Assembly: GCA_002731775.1 (NCBI GenBank)
Contig: PCCP01000112.1
Span: 1 to 37,252, forward strand
DNA length: 37,252 nt
Direction: 5' to 3'
DNA from: Gammaproteobacteria bacterium
GTDB taxonomy: Bacteria > Pseudomonadota > Gammaproteobacteria > Pseudomonadales > Pseudohongiellaceae
The notes under the pieces are model-generated. The model searched no databases. It had not been told where the DNA came from and saw nothing but the letters and a program-made list of their open reading frames with translations. Numbering within the stretch: the first letter of the stretch is position 1; each line of letters opens with the position of its first letter. Shown in pieces: positions 8,260 through 15,997 of this stretch. A program made the position numbers and the translations under genes.

Positions 8260-9504
8260 ATGGGTTTAAAACGATCTGATCGAAGGGAATTCCTGAAACG
8301 CGGGGTAACGTTAGCCGGTGGGGTGACCCTGGGAGCGGCTGCTAAGTCCGCGAGCGGTCAGCTGGAAGGACCTAAAGCATTCATCCAGGGCACCGATGCA
8401 CTCGTCGGCTATGGCAAGCGCTCCAGTTACGTGACTTCGGTGCGCATACCGCATGGCGGCAGAGCGTCACCCGATGCCTTCGGGCTGGATTTTCATATTG
8501 CGGCTCCGCTACAGGATTCGGTGGGAGTGATCACCCCATCTTCGCTCCACTATATGGGGACCACGCGTGGCTCCTTCGTTCCGGACATCGATCCGGCAAA
8601 GCATCGTCTCATGATCCACGGCATGGTGGACAATCCGCTGGTTTTCACCATGGAGGAGTTGAAGCGCCTGCCTTCCGTGACCCGTATGCATTTTATCGAG
8701 TGTGCGGGGAATCGAGCCAATCGCCGTCACCGGACAGTCCAGGAAACCCATGGCATGACCAGTTGCGCCGAATGGACCGGCGTGCTGCTGTCCACGCTGC
8801 TCAAGGAGGCTGGCGTGCAAGATGGGGGCGACTGGATCGTGGCGGAAGGGGTCGAGGAAGTGTTAGGGGCGTCGAGTATTCACATGGCGAAGGCGATGGA
8901 CGACTGTATTGTGTGCTACGGCATGAACGGCGAGGCGGTGCGGCCCCAGCAAGGCTTCCCGCTGCGACTGCTGGTTCCCGGCTTCGAAGGCATCCTTAAC
9001 GTGAAGTGGCTGCGGCGCATCAAGGTGGTGGACCAGTTCTACATGACTTACAACGACTACGGGCATCTTCGGCAGGACTCCGATGATGCCGCGCTGGGTA
9101 TGCAGATCGGACCGAAATCGGTCATTACCTATCCGTCCGGGGGGCAACAGCTGCCTGGCCGCGGATTCTATGAGGTCAGTGGCCTGGCCTGGTCCGGTGG
9201 GGGGGCGGTTAGCAAGGTGGAAGTATCCACCAACGGTGGTCGCAGTTGGGTGGACGCCCAAATTCGCGGGACGGCACATCCCATGGCGCATACTCGATTC
9301 ACGTTCAATTGGGAGTGGGACGGACAGGAGTGCGAGCTGCAGTCGCGCTGCACAGACGTACTGGGCAGTGTGCAACCGTCGCGAGCCCAGGCTATCGAGT
9401 ACTGGACCCAGCGGGGCCAGCCAGCCAGAGTGAAGGGTCAGGACAATTCGATTCAGCCATGGCGGGTCGAGAGCGATGGGAGCGTTCATAATGCGATTTC
9501 CTAG
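8260..9504 (+). CDS. soxC: SoxC-like sulfite/sulfane dehydrogenase, molybdopterin subunit, Tat-exported
   Basis: A 414-residue periplasmic molybdoenzyme of the sulfite oxidase family. The Tat motif SDRREFLKRG opens the protein, consistent with folded export with its molybdenum cofactor. The Mo-binding cysteine is visible in HFIECAGNR (Cys148), followed by NRR, and the C-terminal Mo-co dimerisation domain begins near residue 290 (YEVSGLAWSGGGAVSKVEVS). The sequence fits SoxC (sulfane dehydrogenase subunit) better than SorA or YedY. A strong ribosome site (AGGAGAG) precedes the ATG. Its end overlaps the start of the downstream cytochrome c by 14 bases, so the two are translationally linked. No soxXYZAB genes occur in the window, so the physiological substrate (sulfite, or sulfane on a carrier) is uncertain. 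Confidence 0.9.
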   Translation: MGLKRSDRREFLKRGVTLAGGVTLGAAAKSASGQLEGPKAFIQGTDALVGYGKRSSYVTSVRIPHGGRASPDAFGLDFHIAAPLQDSVGVITPSSLHYMGTTRGSFVPDIDPAKHRLMIHGMVDNPLVFTMEELKRLPSVTRMHFIECAGNRANRRHRTVQETHGMTSCAEWTGVLLSTLLKEAGVQDGGDWIVAEGVEEVLGASSIHMAKAMDDCIVCYGMNGEAVRPQQGFPLRLLVPGFEGILNVKWLRRIKVVDQFYMTYNDYGHLRQDSDDAALGMQIGPKSVITYPSGGQQLPGRGFYEVSGLAWSGGGAVSKVEVSTNGGRSWVDAQIRGTAHPMAHTRFTFNWEWDGQECELQSRCTDVLGSVQPSRAQAIEYWTQRGQPARVKGQDNSIQPWRVESDGSVHNAIS

Positions 9505-10060
9505 ACTTCTTCTGCCTTTGTTGTTGATGTTAGGAATCTCCGTGCAAGCCCAGTCGCCAACCTATGGTTTGGGAAGGATCCCGAGCGCAGAAGAAATCCG
9601 TGCCTGGGATATCTCCATCAGCCCCACCGGCGAGGAACTTCCAGCAGGAAGCGGATCAGTAGGTGAAGGCTCGCAGCTCTATCTGGAGAAGGCCTGCGCC
9701 GCGTGCCACGGAACCACAGGGACGGGAGGCCCCGCTCCCAGGTTGGTCAAACGCGATGTAGGGCCAGATGCAGGTCCCTGGGCTTTGGGGCGAGTACTGC
9801 CGATTCGCGCACCCTACGCGACGGCGGTATGGGATTTCATCAATCGCGGTATGCCGCTGTATCAAGAGGGAACCCTCACCGCCGATGAAGTCTATGCGTT
9901 GACGGCCTATCTGCTGTTCCTGAATGATGTCGTCGAGGAAGGCACGGTGCTCGACGCCCAGAGTCTGCCGAAGGTGGAGATGCCAAATCGTGATACCTGG
10001 GCTCCCCTACCGGAATGGTGGAGGCCCGGGATGTCAAGGCTTCCAAGTTACCCTTACTAA
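9491..10060 (+). CDS. SoxD-like monoheme cytochrome c
   Basis: A 189-residue exported c-type cytochrome, the likely electron acceptor of the SoxC-like enzyme. A signal peptide covers residues 1-20 (ending SVQAQ). The haem attachment site CAACH is at 69-73, and a candidate axial Met occurs in NRGMPLYQEGTLTADEVYALTAYLLFLN, a stretch typical of SoxD. The opening YGLGRIPSAEEIRAWDISI and PAGSGSVGEG also match SoxD. It carries one haem and corresponds to a single domain, shorter than the diheme SoxD of Paracoccus. The start at 9491 is preferred over 9476 because GGGAGC precedes it and the signal peptide begins there. Confidence 0.88.
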   Translation: MRFPRLLLPLLLMLGISVQAQSPTYGLGRIPSAEEIRAWDISISPTGEELPAGSGSVGEGSQLYLEKACAACHGTTGTGGPAPRLVKRDVGPDAGPWALGRVLPIRAPYATAVWDFINRGMPLYQEGTLTADEVYALTAYLLFLNDVVEEGTVLDAQSLPKVEMPNRDTWAPLPEWWRPGMSRLPSYPY

Positions 10061-10088
10061 GGTAGGGTGCAAGGTATGGGTGTCCCCA

Positions 10089-10112
10089 AAGTTGGTCCCT
10101 AAGTTGGTCCCC
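10089..10112. repeat. Two-copy 12-bp tandem repeat
   Basis: AAGTTGGTCCCT (10089-10100) is followed directly by AAGTTGGTCCCC (10101-10112), with one mismatch. It lies between the cytochrome and lipoprotein genes. It may be slippage or a paired binding site. Confidence 0.7.
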
Positions 10113-10125
10113 TAAATCAAGAATA

Positions 10126-10701
10126 ATGCGAAGTCTTAGCAGCCAACTCGTCATGCTTATCGCACTGCTGGCATGTGATGCATCGGTTGAAACCACAATT
10201 CAAATCGATGACGAATCCTATCTGTCGACAGCCGAAGCATTTATCGACGCGTTCTATTCCTTCGACCCCCTTGCACTTGAAGCCACGCTTTCATCGGCGG
10301 CGGGATCAGTCTTGGCCATCACGTATTACCAGGGTTGGGCCGAGGGTGGTAATTATAAAATTGTAGATCGTAAGCGCTGCGAATTTAAAGCCGCGAATGT
10401 TGTCAGTTGTTCGATTACAGTCGAGGACGACCCCATGCTTGCGCTGGGAATTGATTTCGACGTAACAGATACATTTGAGATTACCTTTACCGATACGGCA
10501 ATCACTGCCGTAGAAACCAGTTCAGATGATATTCAGCTATACTATGATGCTCGCGACTGGGTAAGAAGGGAGTTGCCCGCGCTGGTGGAAGAGCCCTGCC
10601 GGGGATATTTTGATGGCGGTCCGACGCCGGGCGACTGCGCCCGCGCAATGGCACAGGGTTATATCCAATTTGCGGCGAGTGATGACTTTCCCCACTTGTA
10701 G
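10126..10701 (+). CDS. Putative lipoprotein, NTF2/SnoaL-like fold possible, function unknown
   Basis: A 191-residue protein with a short hydrophobic N-terminus and a lipobox-like LLAC (Cys17). The segment TAEAFIDAFYSFDPLALEATLS resembles the first helix and loop of NTF2/SnoaL-like proteins, and the later beta-rich region with YYQGWAEGG and CSITVEDD fits that fold, but no catalytic residues are evident. Several conserved-looking cysteines (near 86, 96 and in the C-terminal CRGYFDGGPTPGDC) could form disulfides in the periplasm. The ribosome site is weak. It lies 65 bases after the SoxD-like gene. The function is unknown. Confidence 0.7.
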   Translation: MRSLSSQLVMLIALLACDASVETTIQIDDESYLSTAEAFIDAFYSFDPLALEATLSSAAGSVLAITYYQGWAEGGNYKIVDRKRCEFKAANVVSCSITVEDDPMLALGIDFDVTDTFEITFTDTAITAVETSSDDIQLYYDARDWVRRELPALVEEPCRGYFDGGPTPGDCARAMAQGYIQFAASDDFPHL

Positions 10702-10810
10702 CGGACGCGGCTTGTGGAATCGGCGCTTGCTGTATTCCTGATGCCAAAGACCGCAATCGGTTGGTATTATGGAACAGCCAATCTAACATTTACAGACCAG
10801 GGAATTCACA

Positions 10811-11089
10811 TTGAAAATGATATCGTTGTTATCGGTAGCCTTGTTTTTCCTCGTATCCTGTAACTCGGCAGCGATGAATTTTAATGTCATGACTGACGAG
10901 GAAATCCTCGCCTACAACCAAACCGTGGGTCAGTGGGAGCAAGTTTATTGCGAAGAGCGCGCCAGCGTGCGTAGCAGGGTTCCCGGGAGACGATGCCGAA
11001 CACTGTTGCAGATGCATCAACAGGATGTTGGCAATGTCGACGCTATCAACGCCGTAAGTTCCGGCAAACCCTTAATTACTATCCAGTGA
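10811..11089 (+). CDS. Small lipoprotein of unknown function
   Basis: A 92-residue predicted lipoprotein with lipobox FLVSC (Cys17 from the TTG start). After it comes MTDEEILAYNQTVGQWEQVYC, then a basic SRVPGRRCRTLLQM segment. The two cysteines flanking the basic stretch may pair. Short proteins of this pattern (AYN, EQVxC, SRIxxRxC) recur in gammaproteobacteria without known function. The TTG at 10811 has AGGGA 7 bases upstream; the ATG at 10817 is the alternative. Its stop TGA overlaps a GTG (11086) that could start the next gene, suggesting translational coupling. Confidence 0.65.
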   Translation: MKMISLLSVALFFLVSCNSAAMNFNVMTDEEILAYNQTVGQWEQVYCEERASVRSRVPGRRCRTLLQMHQQDVGNVDAINAVSSGKPLITIQ

Positions 11090-12183
11090 CCGGTGTTAGT
11101 AGATGCGTAGCCACACTGCGCTTTCGAGTGCTGCGGACTCGACAGCGAGGACATTTACTGACCTTATGTCGTGGTATTGTCATTACAGTTATTTTATCAG
11201 CCTGTAGTGGGGTTCTCGCCCAACAATCCGATCCCTATGTTGTACCCTTAACCGAACATGGCTATCCGGATTTGCAGGGTTTATGGACAAATCCCTCGCA
11301 AACTCCCTTGGAAAGGCCTGTGCACCTGGGTACCACCCAGGGATACTCTGAAGCGCAGGCACAATCACTCGTGGATCGCGCTCAAATCCTGGATCGGGCA
11401 AGAGTAGCGGCGCTGGATCCCCATCGGTCGGCGCCGGCGACTGGTGGTATTATCGATCAGCAGGCCGATGGTAACTATGAAATCATGCCGACCGAGATTG
11501 CGCGGGTTCGTGGTGAATATCGAACATCGTTCATCATCGATCCTGAGAATGGCAGGATGCCGATTTTACCTGGGTCCAGGGATATATACGCCGAATGGCG
11601 TGAGCAGGGATTCGGCCGCTTCGATGGTCCGGAGATGAGAGGCGTCCTCGAACGTTGCCTCAGTCCTGGAACCCAGGTGCCACTGCTGGGAGTATTCGGT
11701 GGCGTTGGCACCGGTAACCCCGGCGGCGATAATCCGGTGCGCAACATCCAGATTGTCCAGAATGAAAATTACGTGGTCATTCTGGGAGAGTATTTTAGTA
11801 TGGTTCGAATTATTCGCCTCAGCGATGAAACTACTAACTACCCCGGAGATAAGTGGATGGGAGACTCGGTCGCCTATTACGAGGGCAACTCCCTGATGGT
11901 TTATAGCAATAATTTCAGGCCGGAGCAGTCCACGGGTATTTTACGCTCTTCCGGCGCATTCGAGTTAAGCGAGGAATACACGCGGGTCTCCGGCAACGAG
12001 TTGCTGCTTCGCTATACCGTCATCGATAAAAATATGTACAGTGAGCCGTTCACGGCCGAAATTCCACTGCGTCGGATGGACCCAAAAAACAAACTGTATG
12101 AATATGCCTGCCATGAAGGAAATTATTCCCTTCCGGCCATGCTGCGCGCGGCCAGAATGGAAGAGCAGGGATTATTGAAGTGA
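11086..12183 (+). CDS. Exported protein of unnamed PDLQG...YEYACHEGNY family, copy 1
   Basis: About 365 residues from the GTG at 11086, which shares four bases (GTGA) with the previous stop; GTG 11128 is an alternative start. A basic N-region is followed by a hydrophobic stretch ending in SACSGVLAQ, so it is exported and possibly a lipoprotein. Landmarks are GYPDLQGLWTNPSQTPLERP near the mature N-terminus, ERCLSPG, IQIVQNENYVVILGEYFSMVRIIRL, GDSVAYYEGNSLMVYSNNF, and the C-terminal YEYACHEGNYSLPAMLRAARMEE. The family occurs widely in acidobacteria and marine gammaproteobacteria but I know no proven function. A second member is encoded at 28708-29688. Predicted mostly beta. Confidence 0.75.
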   Translation: MTGVSRCVATLRFRVLRTRQRGHLLTLCRGIVITVILSACSGVLAQQSDPYVVPLTEHGYPDLQGLWTNPSQTPLERPVHLGTTQGYSEAQAQSLVDRAQILDRARVAALDPHRSAPATGGIIDQQADGNYEIMPTEIARVRGEYRTSFIIDPENGRMPILPGSRDIYAEWREQGFGRFDGPEMRGVLERCLSPGTQVPLLGVFGGVGTGNPGGDNPVRNIQIVQNENYVVILGEYFSMVRIIRLSDETTNYPGDKWMGDSVAYYEGNSLMVYSNNFRPEQSTGILRSSGAFELSEEYTRVSGNELLLRYTVIDKNMYSEPFTAEIPLRRMDPKNKLYEYACHEGNYSLPAMLRAARMEEQGLLK

Positions 12184-12244
12184 ACGAATGGCGTCAGGTA
12201 CTGGACGCAGTCACGCAGCCGGGCAGCGTTATTGGAGCATCGTT

Positions 12245-13132
12245 ATGAGAAGAAAATTTGAATTAGGCATTTTTGCCCTGTTAGGTTCAATTTTGACGCC
12301 CTCGTTGTTGTTGGCTCAAATTCTCGAACCTACCAACATGGGTCCCGTCATTAATTCCGCAGCCAGAGATGCAGAACCCACCTTTACAGCAGACGGTCAA
12401 ACCATGTATTTCAACTGCTTCGACCGGGACGGCAGAATCGGAGGAGATATCTGTGTTGCTCATCTCCGAGGAGATAGCTGGACAGAACCTGAAATCGTCA
12501 GCGCAGTAAGCACCGATGAATATGTCGAAGTCGAGCCCTTGCTTTCTCCAGACGGCAAACAACTCTACATCATGAGCACCAGGCCGGGAGGGCATGGCGG
12601 GCCAGATATATGGGTTAGCGAGCTTGTCAACGGTGCATGGTCTGCACCGCAAAATCTCGATGCACCGATTAACTCACCCGATGCTGATCACTGCCTGTAT
12701 TTTAGCGGCGAAAATTGGGAATTCGCCTATTGGACATCGACGCGCCCCGGCGGATTCGGTGGTAATGATATCTGGATGTCTGAAAAAATTGATGGCGTAT
12801 GGCAACAGGCGGTGAATCTCGGACCGAATGTAAATTCTGCAGCCAGCGAGCATCACTCGCTGCCGTCCGCAGACGGGCAGTCGCTTTACGTTACCACTAC
12901 CAGGGCAGGTGGATTTGGGGGCGAAGATATTTATGTGACATCCAGAACCAACGATGGCGGATGGACTACGCTGACCAATCTTGGCGAGTCGGTTAACTCC
13001 GACCGCCATGATCGATGTCCAGCCTTCTCGCCGGATTTTAAAACCTTCTTCTTTGACTCCGAAAGAAGCGGCGGTTTTGGCAATAAGGATCTCTGGTATC
13101 TACCCTATTCCAGTATTGACCACATAAGATAG
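12245..13132 (+). CDS. Exported PD40/TolB-like beta-propeller protein
   Basis: A 295-residue secreted protein with signal peptide about 1-24 (ending SLLLAQ). It contains four to five repeats of the WD40-like PD40 type, seen as recurring STRPGGxGGxDIW or TTRAGGFGGEDIY followed by NGxWxxPxNLGxxINS and SPDGKxLY-like turns. Such propellers bind peptides, glycans or partner proteins; TolB and OmpA-linked proteins carry similar blades. No catalytic domain is attached. The ATG at 12245 is preceded by GGAGC and starts the signal peptide, so it is preferred over an upstream TTG/GTG extension. It lies 61 bases after the unnamed family gene and probably shares its transcript. Confidence 0.88.
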   Translation: MRRKFELGIFALLGSILTPSLLLAQILEPTNMGPVINSAARDAEPTFTADGQTMYFNCFDRDGRIGGDICVAHLRGDSWTEPEIVSAVSTDEYVEVEPLLSPDGKQLYIMSTRPGGHGGPDIWVSELVNGAWSAPQNLDAPINSPDADHCLYFSGENWEFAYWTSTRPGGFGGNDIWMSEKIDGVWQQAVNLGPNVNSAASEHHSLPSADGQSLYVTTTRAGGFGGEDIYVTSRTNDGGWTTLTNLGESVNSDRHDRCPAFSPDFKTFFFDSERSGGFGNKDLWYLPYSSIDHIR

Positions 13133-13432
13133 ACTATAACGACATTCTTTCAGCAACATCTGCAAGGATAAAATTTGACTGCGGACGTCGGGATGATTGG
13201 CGTCAGGGCAAAAATATAGTAGTTTCCGAATTAATGACGACAGGGCGAAGACAGGCTAAAGTTAGCACTCAACCAGGGTCCGAGGACTGAATGATGTATG
13301 ACGAGCGAAGAGAGAATGATCGCAGGGGCACGGACCAGGCGGCAGTAGCGTCGACAGGAGATGAGCGCAGGAAAGGCCAGCGTTGGGAAAAAGATCGCAG
13401 AGCATGGATAAGGCTCTAACAAGACCGCAGTT
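13133..13432. other. Spacer before epoxide-hydrolase-like gene
   Basis: A 300-base gap with no terminator or tRNA evident. The only candidate gene is a 42-codon ORF at 13291-13419, listed separately. Confidence 0.5.
13291..13419 (+). CDS. Possible small basic protein, 42 residues
   Basis: An ORF beginning ATGATG with GAGGA about 6 bases upstream and ending TAA 13417-13419. The product is highly charged, with repeated Asp-Glu-Arg-Arg and Asp-Arg-Arg clusters, and has no hydrophobic segment. It ends 13 bases before the next gene. I cannot say it is translated; it may be a leader ORF or chance. Confidence 0.25.
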   Translation: MMYDERRENDRRGTDQAAVASTGDERRKGQRWEKDRRAWIRL

Positions 13433-14692
13433 ATGAATGAATATTCGCGCAGACAATTTCTGACGTCGTTGTCAATTCTGGGGGCGGCCCCGGTCGTTGC
13501 CAGCACGGTATTTGCCCAGGCCGAAAGCCAGGACGATGCCATAGGAGCCTATCCTTCGGCGTGGCTACCTGCCGGTATCAGGTCTCGTTTTGTTCACGAT
13601 ATCAATGGCCTGCGGGTGCATGTATTGGAGGCCGGGCATGAAGTAAGCGGCCGAGGCGCCTTGCTGTTGCTGCATGGCTTTCCCGAGCTGGCGTATAGCT
13701 GGAGAAAAGTCATGATTCCGCTGGCCGAGGCCGGCTATCACGTCATCGCACCCGATCTTCGTGGCTATGGGCGTACTACTGGATGGAGTCGAGATTACGA
13801 TACGGATCTCAGCCCTTTTCGAATGCTCAATCGGGTACGGGATGCAATGGGCCTGGTGTCGGCCTTTGGCTATAGGTCGGTCGCCGCTGTGATAGGTCAC
13901 GATTACGGCTCACCCGTCGCTGCCTGGTGCGCGGTCACCCGTCCCGATATCTTTCGATCGGTAGTGCTTATGAGCGCACCCTTCGGTGGCACTGCGGTGC
14001 TGCCGTTCGACACCGCAGATGATCCTGCGCCTATAGCCGCCGCTGCCGGGCCGAGCATTTACGATGATCTTGCCGCGTTGCCACGGCCCCGAAAGCACTA
14101 TCAGCGCTACTACAGAACCCGAGCGGCGAATGAGAATATGTGGCACGCAAAACAGGGCATTCATGATTTCATCCGCGCCTACTATCATTTCAAGAGCGCC
14201 GACTGGGAGGGTAATAAACCCCATGTCCTGGCTGCTCGTACCGCGTTGGAATGGGCGAAGATGCCGAACTACTACATCATGAACCTCGACCAGGGTATGG
14301 CAGAAACCGTGGCGGAAGTGATGCCATCCGCGGCCGAAATCGCGGCCAATCAATGGCTGCCTGAACAAGAATTAGGGGTCTATGCGGTGGAGTACGGACG
14401 CACCAGCTTTCAAGGTGGCTTGAATTCCTATCGCATGGGCGGCACCGGTATCGGCGCGGAAGAGATGCAGGTGTACGCGGGTAAAACCATCGATCAGCCT
14501 TCCATGTTTATCAGCGGAGCCAGCGACTGGGGCAGATATCAGAGTCCTGGAGCCTACGAGCGCATGCAGGAACGAGCCTGCACTGATATGCGCTCAACGC
14601 CTCTGGTCGCTGGCGCAGGACACTGGGTGCAACAGGAGCAGCCCGGGGAAACTACCAGACTGATTCGCGATTTCCTCAATAGCCTTGGCTAG
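13433..14692 (+). CDS. Tat-exported epoxide-hydrolase-like alpha/beta hydrolase
   Basis: A 419-residue protein. The N-terminus carries a twin-arginine signal (EYSRRQFLTSL) and a hydrophobic stretch ending VFAQA, so it should be exported folded. The hydrolase core has HGFPELAYSWR (81-91), the DLRGYGRT loop, and GHDYGSP with Asp157 at the nucleophile position, as in epoxide hydrolases and haloalkane dehalogenases. A C-terminal GAGHWVQQEQP supplies the His. The HGxP motif favours epoxide hydrolase over dehalogenase. Most bacterial epoxide hydrolases are cytosolic, so export is notable. Substrate unknown. Confidence 0.88.
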   Translation: MNEYSRRQFLTSLSILGAAPVVASTVFAQAESQDDAIGAYPSAWLPAGIRSRFVHDINGLRVHVLEAGHEVSGRGALLLLHGFPELAYSWRKVMIPLAEAGYHVIAPDLRGYGRTTGWSRDYDTDLSPFRMLNRVRDAMGLVSAFGYRSVAAVIGHDYGSPVAAWCAVTRPDIFRSVVLMSAPFGGTAVLPFDTADDPAPIAAAAGPSIYDDLAALPRPRKHYQRYYRTRAANENMWHAKQGIHDFIRAYYHFKSADWEGNKPHVLAARTALEWAKMPNYYIMNLDQGMAETVAEVMPSAAEIAANQWLPEQELGVYAVEYGRTSFQGGLNSYRMGGTGIGAEEMQVYAGKTIDQPSMFISGASDWGRYQSPGAYERMQERACTDMRSTPLVAGAGHWVQQEQPGETTRLIRDFLNSLG

Positions 14693-14789
14693 GGGCGCGG
14701 CAAGTTAACATTCAATAGCTCTGGTCTGCGGTCCCGGCCAAATGGAAATACCCCGGTGCAGGCCATTACTGTTGAATAGTTTAGATCGA

Positions 14790-14803
14790 TTGATAAAGAT
14801 CAA
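14790..14803. promoter_or_regulatory. Perfect FNR/Anr box upstream of persulfide dioxygenase
   Basis: TTGATAAAGATCAA matches the TTGAT-N4-ATCAA consensus of FNR, Anr and Dnr exactly. Its centre is about 49 bases before the start codon at 14846. Class II activation at -41.5 would put transcription start near 14838, leaving almost no leader and no ribosome site, so repression or a different promoter geometry is possible. Confidence 0.65.
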
Positions 14804-14845
14804 TACCGGCCCCTGGCGGCTAACGGAGACTAAAGCGCATTACCC

Positions 14846-15919
14846 ATGACTGAATCGCTCATCTTTAAACAACTTTTCGATCAGACCTCCGCGACCTTCT
14901 CTTATCTGCTGGCAGACGCGGATTCCGGTGAGGCGGTTTTCATCGATACGGTATACGAACGGCACGAGCGCGACCTGTCCCTGGTGCGTGAGCTGGAACT
15001 GAAGCTACTGGCCTGCGTGGAAACCCACTGTCACGCCGACCACGTCACCGGCGCCTGGTTGATGAAACACATGACCGGCTGCGAAATAATGGCCTCGGGG
15101 CAGTCGAACATAGAAATGTTGGATAGGAGCCTGAGCCAGGATAGCCGGGTGGAATTTGGTGCACATGCCTTGACCGTTATCGAGACGCCTGGTCATACGG
15201 CCGGCTGTATCAGCTATCTACTCGAAGATGAATCCATGATATTTACCGGCGACAGCCTCTTGATTAGGGGATGTGGCCGTACGGATTTCCAACAGGGATC
15301 CGCGCAGAAGCTTTTCCATTCCATCAAGGGCAGGCTGTTTGCGCTACCGGATCGGTGCATCGTTTATCCGGCTCATGATTATTCAGGTCGCACAGCCAGT
15401 AGTATCGGCGAGGAGAAAAAATTGAATCCTCGCATCGGTGGGCAGGCCAATGAGAATGACTTTATCACCTATATGGATAACATCCGATTACCCCATCCCA
15501 TGCAGCTTGAATTTGCGGTACCGGCGAATATCAAAGCCGGACGACCAGCAGATGATCAACTGCCGGCGCAACCGGACTGGGCGCCGGTAGTGACGACTTA
15601 CAGCGGTGTGCTGGAAATCTCACCACAGTGGGTGGCGAGCCATATGCATAACATTCATATTCTGGATGTGCGTACCACGGTGGAAACGGCAGAGGAGAGT
15701 ACGCGGATTAGCGGGGCGCAAATGATTCCCCTGGATGAACTGCGGGACCGCATCGCCGAAGTACCGCAGGACGGACCCGTCATGACCCTGTGCCGTTCCG
15801 GCAAGAGATCGGTGCTGGCCTTCAGCATATTGCGGGAAGCTGGCTGGCAGAAGGTTGCAAATATAAGTGGCGGATTACTGCGCTGGAATGAGGAAGGCCT
15901 GCCCGTCAATCGAGTTTGA
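14846..15919 (+). CDS. Persulfide dioxygenase-rhodanese fusion (ETHE1-like)
   Basis: A 357-residue cytosolic enzyme. Residues 1 to about 245 form a metallo-beta-lactamase domain of the ETHE1 type: HCHADH (61-66), TPGHTAG (His118), GDSLLIRGCGRTDF (Asp137) and YPAHDYSG (His178) match the mononuclear iron persulfide dioxygenases, which oxidise glutathione persulfide to sulfite. Residues about 255-357 form a rhodanese domain with active-site loop CRSGKRS (Cys317), able to move sulfane sulfur. Such fusions combine sulfane transfer and persulfide oxidation. Sulfite produced here could be a substrate for the SoxC-like enzyme 5 kb upstream, though that enzyme is periplasmic. A perfect FNR/Anr box lies just upstream. 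Confidence 0.92.
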   Translation: MTESLIFKQLFDQTSATFSYLLADADSGEAVFIDTVYERHERDLSLVRELELKLLACVETHCHADHVTGAWLMKHMTGCEIMASGQSNIEMLDRSLSQDSRVEFGAHALTVIETPGHTAGCISYLLEDESMIFTGDSLLIRGCGRTDFQQGSAQKLFHSIKGRLFALPDRCIVYPAHDYSGRTASSIGEEKKLNPRIGGQANENDFITYMDNIRLPHPMQLEFAVPANIKAGRPADDQLPAQPDWAPVVTTYSGVLEISPQWVASHMHNIHILDVRTTVETAEESTRISGAQMIPLDELRDRIAEVPQDGPVMTLCRSGKRSVLAFSILREAGWQKVANISGGLLRWNEEGLPVNRV

Positions 15920-15997
15920 ATAAATACCCGGCCGATCGGCGCGCAAGGAAACGACCTCACTGCTCGCGTGCGAATTCAGGTCCTGATAAGCAGCAGC

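Noticed and set aside
8863..9489. 208-codon open frame on the minus strand
   Set aside because: Antisense to the SoxC-like gene, which has full family motifs. Codon bias of a GC-rich gene explains such shadows.
15931..15940. GCCGATCGGC palindrome after the persulfide dioxygenase
   Set aside because: Short, GC-rich and without a T-tract; expected by chance in this composition.
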